NCBI RefSeq assembly: GCF_030316845.1
Contig: NZ_JASZYS010000006.1
Span: 310,001 to 374,000, forward strand
DNA: 64,000 nucleotides
DNA from: Variovorax davisae
Lineage (GTDB): Bacteria > Pseudomonadota > Gammaproteobacteria > Burkholderiales > Burkholderiaceae_C
Direction of reading: 5' to 3'
Program-made: the position numbers and the translations under genes
Notes under the pieces: model-generated
Seen by the model: the letters and a program-made list of their open reading frames with translations, nothing else
Databases searched by the model: none
What the model was told of the DNA's origin: nothing
Shown here: piece by piece, positions 11,545 to 21,080 of the stretch
Position numbering within the stretch: the first letter of the stretch is position 1
Layout of the letters: every line of letters begins with the position of its first letter

Positions 11545-12116
11545 CAATGCACTCCTGGCGGCGAAGCCCGATCGTCCTCGCCCTGTGTTTCAGAATCGTG
11601 GCGGCAGTCCATGCGCACCAGCGTCACGCCGCCGTCGCGCACGAGCGTGACCGGCAGGCCGCTGCGCCGGAACACGGCCAGCATCGGCGCGTTGTCCGCC
11701 AGCACCTCGGCCTTCAGGGTCTGCAGCTGCGCCGCCCTGGCGATCCGCGCCAGGTGGCGCATCAGCAGCGTGCCGATGCCGAGTCCGTGGTGCGGGTCGT
11801 CGACCGCGAAGGCCATCTCCGCGCAGCCCGGTGCCGAGACGATGTAGCGGCCGCCGCCGGCGATCACCGGTGCGCCGTTCTCCTCCAGTTCGGCGACCAG
11901 CGCAACGTGGCCGACGAAGTCCACGTCGATGTAGTAGGCGATCTCGGCGTCGGTGAAGTGGTGCTTGGGGGCGAAGAAACGGCGGTAGAGCGAGGCGTCG
12001 CCGATGCGCTCCACCGCCGCCAGCATCGACGCGCGGTCTGCCGGCTTCAGCGCGCGGATGCGCACCGGCCGGCCATCGCGCAGGGTTTCGAACGCAAGGT
12101 ACTCGGCTGCATTCAT
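11544..12116 (-). CDS. GNAT-family N-acetyltransferase
   Basis: A 190-residue acetyltransferase that should move an acetyl group from acetyl-CoA to an amine, possibly a protein lysine. The acetyl-CoA pyrophosphate loop is seen as HHGLGIGTLLMRHL, following a beta strand AEMAFAVDD; the N-terminal part resembles the acetyltransferase domain of Pat/PatZ-like enzymes. The start MNAAEYLAFETLRDG lacks a clear ribosome site. The frame stays open to 12215, but that start would sit inside the palindromic promoter module, so 12116 is preferred. First gene of a five-gene coupled operon. It could tune acetyl-CoA enzymes encoded downstream, which is speculation. Confidence 0.82.
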   Translation of the reverse strand: MNAAEYLAFETLRDGRPVRIRALKPADRASMLAAVERIGDASLYRRFFAPKHHFTDAEIAYYIDVDFVGHVALVAELEENGAPVIAGGGRYIVSAPGCAEMAFAVDDPHHGLGIGTLLMRHLARIARAAQLQTLKAEVLADNAPMLAVFRRSGLPVTLVRDGGVTLVRMDCRHDSETQGEDDRASPPGVH

Positions 12117-12176
12117 GAGTCGGTCGCTGGGGTTCGCGCCGCGGCGGGCTGACGCCGGGCATGTTCGGATGGCCTG

Positions 12177-12252
12177 AGCTTGCGCCCGCGCCGCGCGCCA
12201 TGTGAATCCAACCAAAGTAGGATTTTCGCCCCGCCGGGCAGGGACTAGCGTA
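12177..12252. promoter_or_regulatory. Divergent promoter module, copy 1 (16-bp palindrome with shared flanks)
   Basis: The centre at 12207-12222 reads TCCAACCAAAGTAGGA, with TCCnAC and GTnGGA arms around CAAA. The 21-bp core 12205-12225 is identical at 20 positions to 22881-22901. AGCTTGCGCC starts 28 bp before the core in both copies. A TA..GT element (TAGCGT, 12246-12251) lies exactly 20 bp after the core in both. This copy lies between the GNAT operon (minus) and the RRM gene (plus). A dimeric activator contacting both promoters is the likely reading. Confidence 0.7.
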
Positions 12253-12316
12253 GGGCCTCCCAGACGTGCGGCCCCGTCCCGGTCGACCCGCTGCCGCTTG
12301 CATCGAAGGACGCCAC

Positions 12317-12565
12317 ATGCAACAACAAGTGCACATCGTCATCGGAAACCTGCCCGACGACGTCACCGAGGAAGGCATTCGCGAGGCGCTCAGCGCCTTC
12401 GCGGAGGCGGACAAGATCCGCCTGGCCAACGAGACCGGCACGCCGAGCGCGCTGATCGACGTCGACATGCCGCGGGCGCAGGCCGAGGCCCTGGCGCAGC
12501 GCATCAACGGGCGCTCCTACCAGGGCCGCGTGCTGCGTGCCTGGGTGCCCAAGATGGACTGGTAG
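12317..12565 (+). CDS. RNA-binding (RRM-type) small protein
   Basis: An 82-residue protein shaped like a single RNA-recognition motif. VHIVIGNLPDDVTEEGIREAL gives the beta1/RNP2 strand and first helix, and ALIDVDMPRAQAEALAQRING gives beta3 and the second helix. The aromatic RNP1 residues are mostly missing, so RNA binding may be weak or altered. AAGGA precedes the ATG. It is the first gene after the palindromic promoter module, 9 bp upstream of the unknown protein gene. It may act post-transcriptionally under the condition that induces the island. Confidence 0.75.
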   Translation: MQQQVHIVIGNLPDDVTEEGIREALSAFAEADKIRLANETGTPSALIDVDMPRAQAEALAQRINGRSYQGRVLRAWVPKMDW

Positions 12566-12574
12566 CGCGCCGCC

Positions 12575-13621
12575 ATGGACCTGACGGCGCTGTTCGACCG
12601 CGTGGCCTCGGCCCTGTTCGGGCGCGACGGCACGCAGCCCGACGATGCGGCCGAGAAGCAACTGGTCGCCGACATGACCGAGCTGGTGGTCGAGACGGTG
12701 GACTCGCGCATTCGCCTGCAGTCGCGCTACGCCGAGAAGCTCGAGGGCTGCGTGCGCAAGACCATCGCCCACCTGCGCGAGATCGGGCGCCAGCCGCTGG
12801 AGCCGCTGCTGCTGTCGCGCGCCGGCTGGAGCGACGATCCGCGGCTGAACGCCTTCTTCGCCTCGGCCGACGACGTGCCGGCCTTGCTGGGGCGCAGCAA
12901 GGAGCTGCGCGCCTTCTTCGGCGTGCCTTCGCAGCGCGAGCTCGGGGAGGCCTATGCGCTGCTGGCGATGAAGAGGGAGGAGCGCACCGTGCTGGCGCCC
13001 AAGCAGGACGGCGACCGGGTGCAGCACGAGGTGCCGCAGGTGACCGTCAGCTTCTCGGGCCATCGGCTGTTCGCGCCGTCGGCCACGCTCGAAGCGACGC
13101 GCCTGGAGGTCGGGCGCCGGATCATCCGCCGCCTGGCCCAGATGGCGCTCAAGCGCATCGTCGACCTCGACATGAAAGCCGCCGACCTCGGCGAGCGCAA
13201 GGCCTGGCTGGCCGCCCGGCTGCGGCTGGTGAAGCTGGCGGTGGATGGCGCGGCCGGCCTGCTGGAAGACACGGTGGACACGCGCTCGAAGATCGCCGCG
13301 CTGGAGCGCGAGCTCAACGAGACGGTGCACGACTACATCGAGACCAAGGCCAGCGTCGCCACGCTGACCAGCTACACGGGGCACATCAAGGCCGTCCTGG
13401 ACCACCCCGAGCAGCAGGTGAGCCTGCAGCGCATACCGATGCGGTTGAGCCGGATGGGCATGCGCGTCGATGAGGCCCATCCGGGGCCGCTCAACGCGTT
13501 CACGCTGTCCGAACTCGCCATCGGCGAGGGCGTGGTCGCGGTGATCGCCATCGTGCGCTGCCCGCTGGCCGAGCTGCCCGCCGAGGCGGACCCGCTCGCC
13601 CACGCCGAGCGCTACCTCTAG
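12575..13621 (+). CDS. Protein of unknown function
   Basis: A 348-residue soluble protein that I do not recognise. It has no signal peptide or membrane segment. The N-terminal third is helical and charged. A beta-like segment near 150-170 (HEVPQVTVSFSGHRLFAP) is followed by a long helical, probably coiled-coil region (about 185-275: RIVDLDMKAADLGERKAWLA and ALERELNETVHDYIETKAS). The C-terminus ends in a beta-rich stretch, LNAFTLSELAIGEGVVAVIA. It sits between the RRM gene and the degenerate receiver gene, apparently in one transcript, so a part in stress or low-oxygen signalling is plausible. Confidence 0.7.
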   Translation: MDLTALFDRVASALFGRDGTQPDDAAEKQLVADMTELVVETVDSRIRLQSRYAEKLEGCVRKTIAHLREIGRQPLEPLLLSRAGWSDDPRLNAFFASADDVPALLGRSKELRAFFGVPSQRELGEAYALLAMKREERTVLAPKQDGDRVQHEVPQVTVSFSGHRLFAPSATLEATRLEVGRRIIRRLAQMALKRIVDLDMKAADLGERKAWLAARLRLVKLAVDGAAGLLEDTVDTRSKIAALERELNETVHDYIETKASVATLTSYTGHIKAVLDHPEQQVSLQRIPMRLSRMGMRVDEAHPGPLNAFTLSELAIGEGVVAVIAIVRCPLAELPAEADPLAHAERYL

Positions 13622-13646
13622 CTGCCGACCAGGAAGGCGATGCGCC

Positions 13647-14045
13647 ATGTCGAAGTCAGCCAGCGTCCGGATCGTCTACGTCGTGGATGGCGACGCTTCG
13701 GTGCGCGAAGGCATGTCGCGCCTGATGGACTCCGCCGGGCTGGAGGCCCGTCCCTGCGCCTCGGTGCCGGATTTCCTGGACCAGGCGCGCGGCATGCGTG
13801 TCGCCTGCGTGCTGCTCGACGTCTGGGGGGCGCGACAGTGCGAGGTGGCGGTGCGCAATGCGCTGCTGGCGGTCGCCAAGGTGCTGCCCGTCATCGCCCT
13901 GTCGTCGAGCGACGATCCGACGGCGCGCCAACTCGCGCGGGAGCTGGGCGCCCAGACCTTCTTCCGCAAGCCGGTCGACGCGGCCGCCCTGCTCGATTCG
14001 ATCGAGTGGGTGATGCAGGGCGATGGCCGAAGCACCCCAAACTGA
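13647..14045 (+). CDS. Stand-alone receiver domain, degenerate acidic pocket
   Basis: A 132-residue single-domain response regulator of the FixJ receiver type. The phospho-acceptor Asp58 (LLDVWGA) and the conserved Lys108 (FFRKPVD) are present. The usual acidic triplet is Asp14-Gly15-Asp16 instead of DD(D/E), so the second Asp that normally binds Mg2+ is gone. The MPG-type loop after Asp58 is also lost. Phosphorylation may be weak or absent. No output domain. It lies 154 bp upstream of the kinase/regulator gene and may act as a sink or phosphorylation-independent partner. Confidence 0.82.
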   Translation: MSKSASVRIVYVVDGDASVREGMSRLMDSAGLEARPCASVPDFLDQARGMRVACVLLDVWGARQCEVAVRNALLAVAKVLPVIALSSSDDPTARQLARELGAQTFFRKPVDAAALLDSIEWVMQGDGRSTPN

Positions 14046-14070
14046 GGATGGCATGGGCCTTGCTGTTCGC

Positions 14071-14100
14071 TTGACAGGGATCGAGGTCGGGAATCATGAT
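14071..14100 (+). promoter_or_regulatory. Candidate sigma-70 promoter for the GAF kinase gene
   Basis: A perfect -35 hexamer TTGACA (14071-14076) is followed after 18 bp by CATGAT (14095-14100, 4 of 6 matches). It lies in the 154-bp gap before the kinase start at 14200, leaving a leader of about 90 nt. This would let the kinase and pfl genes be transcribed apart from the upstream RRM transcript. Predicted by eye only. Confidence 0.4.
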
Positions 14101-14199
14101 CTTCCGGATTTCCGGCCGTCGGCACGCCTGGAGCGTTGCGGGTGGCGCCGCGACAGGCTGCCATGTACAACAACCCGCGATCCACGCGAGGAGAAATCG

Positions 14200-16263
14200 A
14201 TGCGCCAGGCACAGGCCAGTTCGGTCGCGGCCGTCCACGCCGCACCGGGGCGGGCGGAAGCCGTCCTGCTGGAGCGGCACGCCTTCGAGCGCCTGCTGGC
14301 CCAGCTGTCCGAGCGCCTGGGCGACATCGCGGAGCCTGATTTCCTGGTCCGGACCGAACGGGCGCTGAGCCGGCTGCTCGTGTTCCTCGACTGCGACCGC
14401 TGCACCTTCTCCGAGTTCGTCGGCGGCGACTACCTGAACGTGCTGTGCTCCGTGGGTTCGGCCGCCTTCGGTCCCTTGCCACGCGGCCGGCTCCAGTACC
14501 CCTTCCGGTGGTTCGTCGACACCCTGCGAAGCGGCCGCATCGTGGCGATGTCGAACCTGCCGGACGAGCTGCCGCCCGAGGCGGCCGAGGAGGCCGAACA
14601 CTGCCGGCGCACCGGCCTGCGCTCGCACATCTCGATCCCGGTGCGCGTCGGCGGCCGCGTGACCAGCGTGCTGTCCTTCGCCACCGTGCGCGCGGCGCGC
14701 GGCTGGCCGCCCGAGATGGTCGACCGGCTGCGGATCGTCGGCGACCTGCTGGGCAGTTCGGTCGCCCTCGCGCGCTCGGAGGAGGAGGTGCGGCAGCTGC
14801 GCCATCGCGTCTGGCATGCCGATCGCGTGCAGCGCGTGGGCGCGCTCACCGCGGCGATCGCCCACGAGGTCAACCAGCCGCTCGCGGCCATCCTCAGCAA
14901 CGCCCAGGCCGGGCTCCAGTACCTCGCGCGCGGGGACGCGGCGCCGGAGGCGATCCAGGACATCCTCGAATCGGTGGTGCGCGAAGGCAAGCGCGCGGCC
15001 GAAACCGTCCGCACCATGCGCGCCCTGATCCGCCGCGACGACACCCGGCGGGAGCGCATCGACCTCGCGGTTGCACTGGGCGAGGCCGAGCGGCTGCTGC
15101 AGAGCGAGTTTGCGGCCAATGGCGTGTGCCTGGAGACCTGCTTCGACGCCGCCTGCTGGGTGCTGGCGGACAAGGTGCAGATGGAACAGGTGGCCCTCAA
15201 CCTGCTGCTCAATGCGGCCGCGGCCGTGCAGGGCGGACCGCAGGCGACGCGCCGGGTCCGGCTGCAGGTGACGCAGGGCGACGAAGGCAGGGTTCGGATG
15301 TCGGTGCGCGACGCCGGCAAGGGCATCGCGCCGCAGGACCTGCGGTCGATCTTCGAGCCCTTCTGGACCACGGGGCAGGAAGGGCTGGGCCTCGGACTCG
15401 CCATCTGCCGCTCGATCGTCGAGGCGCACGGCGGCCGCATCTGGGCCGAGTCGAACCCGGAAGGCGGCGCGACCTTCAACGTCGAACTGCCGGCGGCCGC
15501 GATCGATGGCGATGCGACCGGGCAGGCGGCCGACGAGCCCGTGGCCGCCGCTGCCGCCGTCTGCGCGAGCCAGGCCGGCGGGCAGCCTGTGGTGTGCGTC
15601 ATCGACGACGATCCCGAGGTGCGCGGCGGCCTGCTGCGCCTGCTCGACGGTGCCGGCTGGAGCGGCGCCGGCTACGCCTCGGCCGAGGAATTCCTCGCCA
15701 ACCCGCCGGCGGGCGACCCGGCCTGCGTCCTGCTCGACGTGCAGATGCCGGGCCTCTCGGGGCCGCAGCTGCATCGGCGCCTGCTCGAAGGCGCATCCGC
15801 GCCGCCGGTGATCTTCCTCTCCGGGCGCAGCGATGTCGCGGCCGGCGTCGACGCGATGAAGCGCGGCGCGGCCGATTTCCTCGAGAAGCCGGTGGACGGC
15901 GAGGTCCTGCTCGCGGCGCTGCGCCGCGCGGTCGAGCGCCATGCCGGCGAGCGCCGGCACGCGCTGGCGCAGGACGCGGCGAAGGAGCGGATCGCCCGCT
16001 TGTCGCCGCGCGAGCGCGAAATCATGCGCCATGTGGTCAGGGGGCGCCTGAACAAGCAGATCGCGGCCGACCTGCTGATCGCGGAGCAGACCGTCAAGCA
16101 GCACCGGGGGCGGGTGATGGAAAAGGTGGACGTGCACTCGGTCGCGGAACTCGTGCGGCTCTGCGAGGCCGCAGGCCTGGCTGCGGAGCCGTCGCTGCAA
16201 CTGCGGCCGGGCGCCCTGGACGGGGGCGACGACCCGACCCACGTGATCGCAACTCCGCCATAG
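14200..16263 (+). CDS. GAF sensor kinase fused to FixJ-type response regulator
   Basis: A 687-residue protein that joins sensor kinase and DNA-binding regulator. Order: GAF-like sensor (about 20-195), HisKA with His222 in [15 protein letters not shown], HATPase ([29 protein letters not shown]), a linker, a receiver with Asp513 in [11 protein letters not shown] after VIDDDPEV, and a C-terminal LuxR helix-turn-helix ([20 protein letters not shown]). FixL and FixJ have the same parts on two proteins. GAGGAGAAATCG precedes the ATG at 14200, which is why this start is chosen over longer in-frame ones. It is the best local candidate to bind the palindromic promoter modules, and it precedes pflB by 44 bp. 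Confidence 0.9.
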   Translation: MRQAQASSVAAVHAAPGRAEAVLLERHAFERLLAQLSERLGDIAEPDFLVRTERALSRLLVFLDCDRCTFSEFVGGDYLNVLCSVGSAAFGPLPRGRLQYPFRWFVDTLRSGRIVAMSNLPDELPPEAAEEAEHCRRTGLRSHISIPVRVGGRVTSVLSFATVRAARGWPPEMVDRLRIVGDLLGSSVALARSEEEVRQLRHRVWHADRVQRVGALTAAIAHEVNQPLAAILSNAQAGLQYLARGDAAPEAIQDILESVVREGKRAAETVRTMRALIRRDDTRRERIDLAVALGEAERLLQSEFAANGVCLETCFDAACWVLADKVQMEQVALNLLLNAAAAVQGGPQATRRVRLQVTQGDEGRVRMSVRDAGKGIAPQDLRSIFEPFWTTGQEGLGLGLAICRSIVEAHGGRIWAESNPEGGATFNVELPAAAIDGDATGQAADEPVAAAAAVCASQAGGQPVVCVIDDDPEVRGGLLRLLDGAGWSGAGYASAEEFLANPPAGDPACVLLDVQMPGLSGPQLHRRLLEGASAPPVIFLSGRSDVAAGVDAMKRGAADFLEKPVDGEVLLAALRRAVERHAGERRHALAQDAAKERIARLSPREREIMRHVVRGRLNKQIAADLLIAEQTVKQHRGRVMEKVDVHSVAELVRLCEAAGLAAEPSLQLRPGALDGGDDPTHVIATPP

Positions 16264-16307
16264 GGCGACCCAAGCAGGCGCACCAGGCGCCAGACAAGGA
16301 GACAAAA

Positions 16308-18569
16308 ATGGAAACCCAGTTCGCATTCGACCTGTCGGGCCGCAAGGCCGCGGGTGCATGGCGTGGCTTCACGCCCGGCATGTGGCAGGACCGCGTCAAC
16401 GTGCGCGAATTCATCCAGCGCAACTACACGCCCTACGAGGGCGACCACGCCTTCCTCCAGGGGCCGACCGCGCGCACCAGGGCCATGTGGAAGACCCTGG
16501 CGCCGCTGCTCGCGAAAGAGCGCGAGAAGGGCATCCTCGGCGTCTCGCAGGTGCCGTCGGGCATCCTCGCGCACGCGGCGGGCTACATCGACCGCGACAA
16601 CGAGATCATCGTCGGCCTGCAGACCGACGCGCCGCTGGTGCGCGCGATCATGCCCTTCGGCGGCTGGCGCGTGGTGGAAGACAGCCTGCGCGCCTATGGC
16701 TACGAGCCCGACCCGGCGCTGGTCGAGGTCTTCACCAAGTACCGCAAGACGCACAACACCGGCGTCTTCGATGCCTACACGCCCGAGATCCGCAAGGCGC
16801 GTTCGTCGCACGTCATCACCGGCCTGCCGGACGCCTACGGCCGTGGGCGCATCGTCGGCGACTACCGCCGCGTGGCACTCTACGGCGTCGACTTCCTGCT
16901 GGCCGACAAGGCGCGCGAGAAGCACGAACTCGACGAGCGCCATTCGACCGAGGAGACCATCCGCCTGCGCGAGGAATTGTCCGAGCAGATCCGCTCGCTC
17001 GAGGAACTGAAGGAGATGGGGGCGCGCTACGGCTTCGACATCTCGGTGCCGGCGAACGATGCGCGCGAGGCCGTGCAGTGGACCTACTTCGCCTACCTGG
17101 CCGCGATCAAGCAGCAGAACGGCGCCGCCATGTCGGCCGGCCGGCTCTCCACCTTCTGGGACATCTACTTCGAGCGCGACCTGCGCGAAGGCACGCTGAC
17201 CGAAACCCAGGCCCAGGAGATCATCGACGACCTGGTCATCAAGTGGCGGCTGGTGCGCTTCCTGCGCGCGCCGGAATACAACCAGCTGTTTTCCGGCGAC
17301 CCGGTGTGGGTGACGGAAGTGGAGGGCGGCATGGGCGAGGACGGCCGCACGCTGGTCACCAAGTCGGCCTTCCGCATGCTGCACACGCTCAACAACCTCG
17401 GGCCGGCGCCGGAGCCGAACCTCACGGTGTTCTGGTCGCCGCGCCTGCCCGAGGGCTTCAAGCGCTTCGCGGTCAAGATCTCGATCGACACCAGCTCGAT
17501 CCAGTACGAGTCCGACGACCTGATGCGGCCCAAGTGGGGCGACGACTGCGCCATCGCCTGCTGCGTCTCGGCGATGCGGCTGGGCAAGCAGATGCAGTTC
17601 TTCGGTGCCCGGGTCAACCTGCCGAAGACGCTGCTCTATGCGCTCAATGGCGGGCGCGACGAGCTGACCGGCGAGCAGGTCGGGCCGATGCTGGCGCCCG
17701 TCACCGGCGACCTGCTCGACTACGACGAGGTGATGAAGCGGCTGGACCCGATGCTGGACTGGCTCGCCAAGACCTACGTCAACGCGCTCAACGTCATCCA
17801 CTTCATGCACGACAAGTATTGCTACGAGGCGATCGAGATGGCGCTGCACGACCGCGACGTGCTGCGCACGCTGGCCTGCGGCATCGCGGGCCTGTCGCAC
17901 GCGGCGGACAGCCTGTCGGCGATCCGCTTCGCGCAGGTGCGGCCGGTGCGCGACGAGCGCGGCCTGATCGTCGACTACCAGACGACCGGCGAATTCCCGT
18001 GCTTCGGCAACAACGACGACCGGGTCGACGGCATCGCGACCGAGCTGGTGTCGATGATGATGAACAAGATCCGCATGTACCCGAGCTACCGCAACGCGGT
18101 GCACACGCAATCGGTGCTCACCATCACCTCGAACGTGGTCTACGGCAAGGGCACGGGCAACACGCCGGACGGCCGCAAGAAGGGCGAGCCCTTCGCGCCG
18201 GGCGCGAATCCGTCGAATGGGCGCGACACGCACGGCGCGCTGGCGGCGCTGATGTCGGTCGCGAAGATCCCCTACGACGATGCGGAGGACGGCATCTCGC
18301 TCACGCTGTCGGTGGTGCCCTCGGCGCTCGGCAGCGAGGAGGAGCGCCTCGCGCGCGGCACCGGCGCGCTCGACGCCTACTTCGCCAGCGGCGGCTTCCA
18401 CGTCAACATCAACGTGCTCAACCGCGAGACGCTGCAGGACGCGATGGCCCATCCGGAGAACTATCCGCAGCTCACGATCCGCGTGTCCGGCTACGCGGTG
18501 AACTTCATCAAGCTCACGAAGGAACAGCAGCTCGACGTCATCAACCGCACCTTCCACGGCGCGATGTAG
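16308..18569 (+). CDS. pflB: Pyruvate formate-lyase (formate C-acetyltransferase)
   Basis: A 753-residue glycyl-radical enzyme that splits pyruvate with CoA into acetyl-CoA and formate. The catalytic pair is Cys418-Cys419 in [10 protein letters not shown], and the radical site is Gly728 in RVSGYAVNF near the C-terminus. Length matches E. coli PflB (about 760). AAGGAGACAAAA precedes the ATG. It is followed by its activase after 18 bp. With the phosphotransacylase and acetate kinase upstream it would complete a route from pyruvate to acetate plus formate and ATP, usable only with little or no oxygen because the glycyl radical is destroyed by O2. Confidence 0.97.
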   Translation: METQFAFDLSGRKAAGAWRGFTPGMWQDRVNVREFIQRNYTPYEGDHAFLQGPTARTRAMWKTLAPLLAKEREKGILGVSQVPSGILAHAAGYIDRDNEIIVGLQTDAPLVRAIMPFGGWRVVEDSLRAYGYEPDPALVEVFTKYRKTHNTGVFDAYTPEIRKARSSHVITGLPDAYGRGRIVGDYRRVALYGVDFLLADKAREKHELDERHSTEETIRLREELSEQIRSLEELKEMGARYGFDISVPANDAREAVQWTYFAYLAAIKQQNGAAMSAGRLSTFWDIYFERDLREGTLTETQAQEIIDDLVIKWRLVRFLRAPEYNQLFSGDPVWVTEVEGGMGEDGRTLVTKSAFRMLHTLNNLGPAPEPNLTVFWSPRLPEGFKRFAVKISIDTSSIQYESDDLMRPKWGDDCAIACCVSAMRLGKQMQFFGARVNLPKTLLYALNGGRDELTGEQVGPMLAPVTGDLLDYDEVMKRLDPMLDWLAKTYVNALNVIHFMHDKYCYEAIEMALHDRDVLRTLACGIAGLSHAADSLSAIRFAQVRPVRDERGLIVDYQTTGEFPCFGNNDDRVDGIATELVSMMMNKIRMYPSYRNAVHTQSVLTITSNVVYGKGTGNTPDGRKKGEPFAPGANPSNGRDTHGALAALMSVAKIPYDDAEDGISLTLSVVPSALGSEEERLARGTGALDAYFASGGFHVNINVLNRETLQDAMAHPENYPQLTIRVSGYAVNFIKLTKEQQLDVINRTFHGAM

Positions 18570-18587
18570 GCCGGCCGGGAGCACCAC

Positions 18588-19445
18588 ATGGCCCAGTCAC
18601 TGAGCGGCAGCCGCTACGAGCTGCACGTCGCGCGCAAGTGGGCGGCGGACACCAAGTCGCAGGACTACTACACGATCCACGCGGCCGATCTCGAGCAGGC
18701 GCCGGACACCGGCGAGGACATCGTCGGCTACGTCCACTCCTGGGAGGTGGGCAGCACGGTCGACGGGCCGGGCATCCGTTTCGTCGCCTTTCTCACGGGC
18801 TGCTTCCTGCGCTGCCAGTACTGCCACAACCCCGACACCTGGCACCGCCAGAACGGCAAGCCGGTGACGGTGGCGCGGGCGATGCACGAGATCGCCAAGT
18901 ACGCCCAGGTGCTGAAGATCAGCCGCGGCGGCATCACGCTGTCGGGCGGCGAGCCGATGGTGCAGAAGCCCTTCGCGATGCAGATCTTCAGGCGCTGCAA
19001 GCAGCTCGGGCTGCACACCTGCATCGACACCTCCGGCCGCCTCGGCGAACGCATGACGGACGAGGAGCTGAGCCAGATCGACCTGCACCTGCTCGACATC
19101 AAGTCGGGCGACCCGGCGATCTACCAGCAGGTCACGGGGCAGCCGCTGCAGCCGACGCTCGACTATGCGCGCCGGCTCTCCGATCTGGGCCGGCCGATGT
19201 GGGTGCGCTACGTGCTGGTGCCCGGCCTCACGGACGGATTCGACAACGTCGAGAAGGTGGCCGAGGTCTGCGCCGGCCTGAAGTCGCTGGAGCGGGTCGA
19301 GATCCTGCGCTTCCACCAGATGGGGCGCGACAAGTGGCAGCGGCTCGGGCTCGACTACCCGCTGAAGGATGTCGAGCCGCCGTCGCCGGAACTCGCCGAA
19401 AGGGTGCGCGGCCAGTTCCGCAGCCGCGGCCTCACGGTCTACTGA
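18588..19445 (+). CDS. pflA: Pyruvate formate-lyase-activating enzyme (radical SAM)
   Basis: A 285-residue radical S-adenosylmethionine enzyme that abstracts hydrogen from the PFL glycine. The [4Fe-4S] cluster motif is Cys72-x3-Cys76-x2-Cys79 in GCFLRCQYCHNPDTW. GGEPM follows, as in other PflA proteins, and GPGIR precedes the cluster. The N-terminus is about 40 residues longer than in E. coli PflA (246) and carries no further cysteines. The ATG has a weak GGGAG upstream. It is co-transcribed with pflB. Confidence 0.95.
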   Translation: MAQSLSGSRYELHVARKWAADTKSQDYYTIHAADLEQAPDTGEDIVGYVHSWEVGSTVDGPGIRFVAFLTGCFLRCQYCHNPDTWHRQNGKPVTVARAMHEIAKYAQVLKISRGGITLSGGEPMVQKPFAMQIFRRCKQLGLHTCIDTSGRLGERMTDEELSQIDLHLLDIKSGDPAIYQQVTGQPLQPTLDYARRLSDLGRPMWVRYVLVPGLTDGFDNVEKVAEVCAGLKSLERVEILRFHQMGRDKWQRLGLDYPLKDVEPPSPELAERVRGQFRSRGLTVY

Positions 19446-19487
19446 AGCGAATCCCGGACCCGAACCAAGAAGAACGAGGAGAAGACC

Positions 19488-21080
19488 TTGGAGACACTGA
19501 GCAACATACTCGCGCAGCAGCCGATGATGGCGCTGTTCCTCACCATCGCGCTCGGCTACCTGCTGGGCGAGGTCAACATCAAGGGCTTTTCGCTCGGCGT
19601 CGGCGCGGTGCTGTTCGTGGCCTTGTTCATGGGCTGGCTGGCGCCCAAGTCGGCGCCCGCGCCGATGGTCGGCACATTGGGGCTGGCGCTGTTCCTCTAT
19701 GCCGTCGGCGTGCAGTACGGCAAGCAGTTCTTCATCGGGCTCACGAGTCCCTATGGGCGCCGGGCCAACCTGATCGCCCTCACGGGCGTGCTGCTGTCCG
19801 GCGTCGTGAGCGTGCTGTTCATGAAACTGTCGAGCCTGCCGCTCGGGCATGCGCTGGGGCTGTTCGCGGGCGCCGGCACCAGCACGCCGACCTTGCAGGC
19901 GGCCATCGTGCAGCTGGGCAACGACGACCCGGCGGTGGGCTATTCGGTGGCCTATCCGCTGGGTGTCGCGGGACCGATCCTGTTCCTGTACATCTGCTTC
20001 ATGGTCCTCAAGCCGAAGATCCAGGCGCCCACGGGCGGCGGCATCGAGATGCTGGAGATCGCGCCCGAGGAATCGGCGCTGAAGGGCAAGACGATCGGCG
20101 ACCTGCTCGCCGGACTGCCCGCCGGCATCGACATCGCGGCGCTGCGGCGGGCGCACCACAACCTGCCGGCCTCGCGCTCGATGGCGCTGGCGGCCAACGA
20201 CGTGCTGCTGGTCACGGGGCCGAGCCGCGAGGCGCTGGAGCAGGCCGCGAAGCAGCTCGGCGAGGTGCACCGCGGCCGCGTGACCGGCGACCGCCGCGAC
20301 CTCGACTACGTGCGCATCTTCGCCTCCCGGGCGGCCGTGGTCGGCCGCAGCCTCGGCGACCTGAAGCTGCCGGAAGGCCGGCCCCACGCGCTGGTCCAGG
20401 TCCGGCGCGGCGACGCCGACATCATGCCCAGGCCCGACCTGGTGCTGGAGTTCGGCGACCGCATCGGCATGCTGGCGCACCGCGACGACTTCGCCGCGCT
20501 GCGCAAGTTCTTCGGCGATTCGATCAAGGGCACGGCCGAGTTCAGCTACATCTCGATCGGCTTCGGCATGGCGCTGGGCTTTCTGCTCGGGGCGATCAAC
20601 TTCCCGTTGCCGGGCGTCGGCAAGCTCGCGCTGGGGCTGTCGGGCGTGCTGATCGTGGCCCTGGTGCTGGGCAAGCTGCGCCGTACCGGCGGGCTGAACT
20701 GGACCATCCCGCTGTCGGCCAACCTGGTGCTGCGCAACCTCGGCCTGACGCTGTTCCTGGCCCAGGTGGGCATGTCCTCCGGCCCCAAGTTCGCCGCCAC
20801 GGTGTCGCAGACGGGCTTCCTGATGCTGGGGCTCGGCGCGATCGTGGTGGTGGCGCTGGTGCTGCCGATCCTGCTGCTGGGCCTGGGCGTCTTCAAGATG
20901 CCCTACGACGAGGTGGCCGGGATCGTGGCCGGAGCCTGCGGCAATCCGGCCATCCTCGCCTACGCCAACAAGCTGGCGCCGACCGACAAGCCGGACATCG
21001 GCTACGCGATGATCTTTCCGGGCATGACGATCATCAAGATCCTGTTCGTCGACATCGTGCCGGCGCTACTGAGCGGCTGA
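19488..21080 (+). CDS. Aspartate:alanine exchanger (AspT/YidE) family transporter
   Basis: A 530-residue inner-membrane antiporter of the AAE family. Two membrane blocks (about 10-185 and 350-530) flank two TrkA-C/RCK-like cytoplasmic domains (about 190-345). The motif GAGTSTPTLQAAI in the first block and GACGNPAILAYANK in the second are repeated family features. The start is TTG at 19488, supported by GAGGAG 7 nt upstream; the first ATG would remove most of the first helix. Its place after pflA suggests exchange of a fermentation-linked acid, with substrate unknown. Its 3' end overlaps the convergent SulP gene by 15 bp. Confidence 0.87.
   Translation: METLSNILAQQPMMALFLTIALGYLLGEVNIKGFSLGVGAVLFVALFMGWLAPKSAPAPMVGTLGLALFLYAVGVQYGKQFFIGLTSPYGRRANLIALTGVLLSGVVSVLFMKLSSLPLGHALGLFAGAGTSTPTLQAAIVQLGNDDPAVGYSVAYPLGVAGPILFLYICFMVLKPKIQAPTGGGIEMLEIAPEESALKGKTIGDLLAGLPAGIDIAALRRAHHNLPASRSMALAANDVLLVTGPSREALEQAAKQLGEVHRGRVTGDRRDLDYVRIFASRAAVVGRSLGDLKLPEGRPHALVQVRRGDADIMPRPDLVLEFGDRIGMLAHRDDFAALRKFFGDSIKGTAEFSYISIGFGMALGFLLGAINFPLPGVGKLALGLSGVLIVALVLGKLRRTGGLNWTIPLSANLVLRNLGLTLFLAQVGMSSGPKFAATVSQTGFLMLGLGAIVVVALVLPILLLGLGVFKMPYDEVAGIVAGACGNPAILAYANKLAPTDKPDIGYAMIFPGMTIIKILFVDIVPALLSG

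Noticed and set aside
16264..16307. Search for an FNR-type site (TTGAT-N4-ATCAA) upstream of pflB
   Set aside because: No such sequence was seen in the gap or the preceding promoter region.
15672..18587. 971-codon open frame on the minus strand across the kinase/regulator and pflB
   Set aside because: No motif and wrong codon bias; the opposite strand codes for well-defined enzymes with all catalytic residues.
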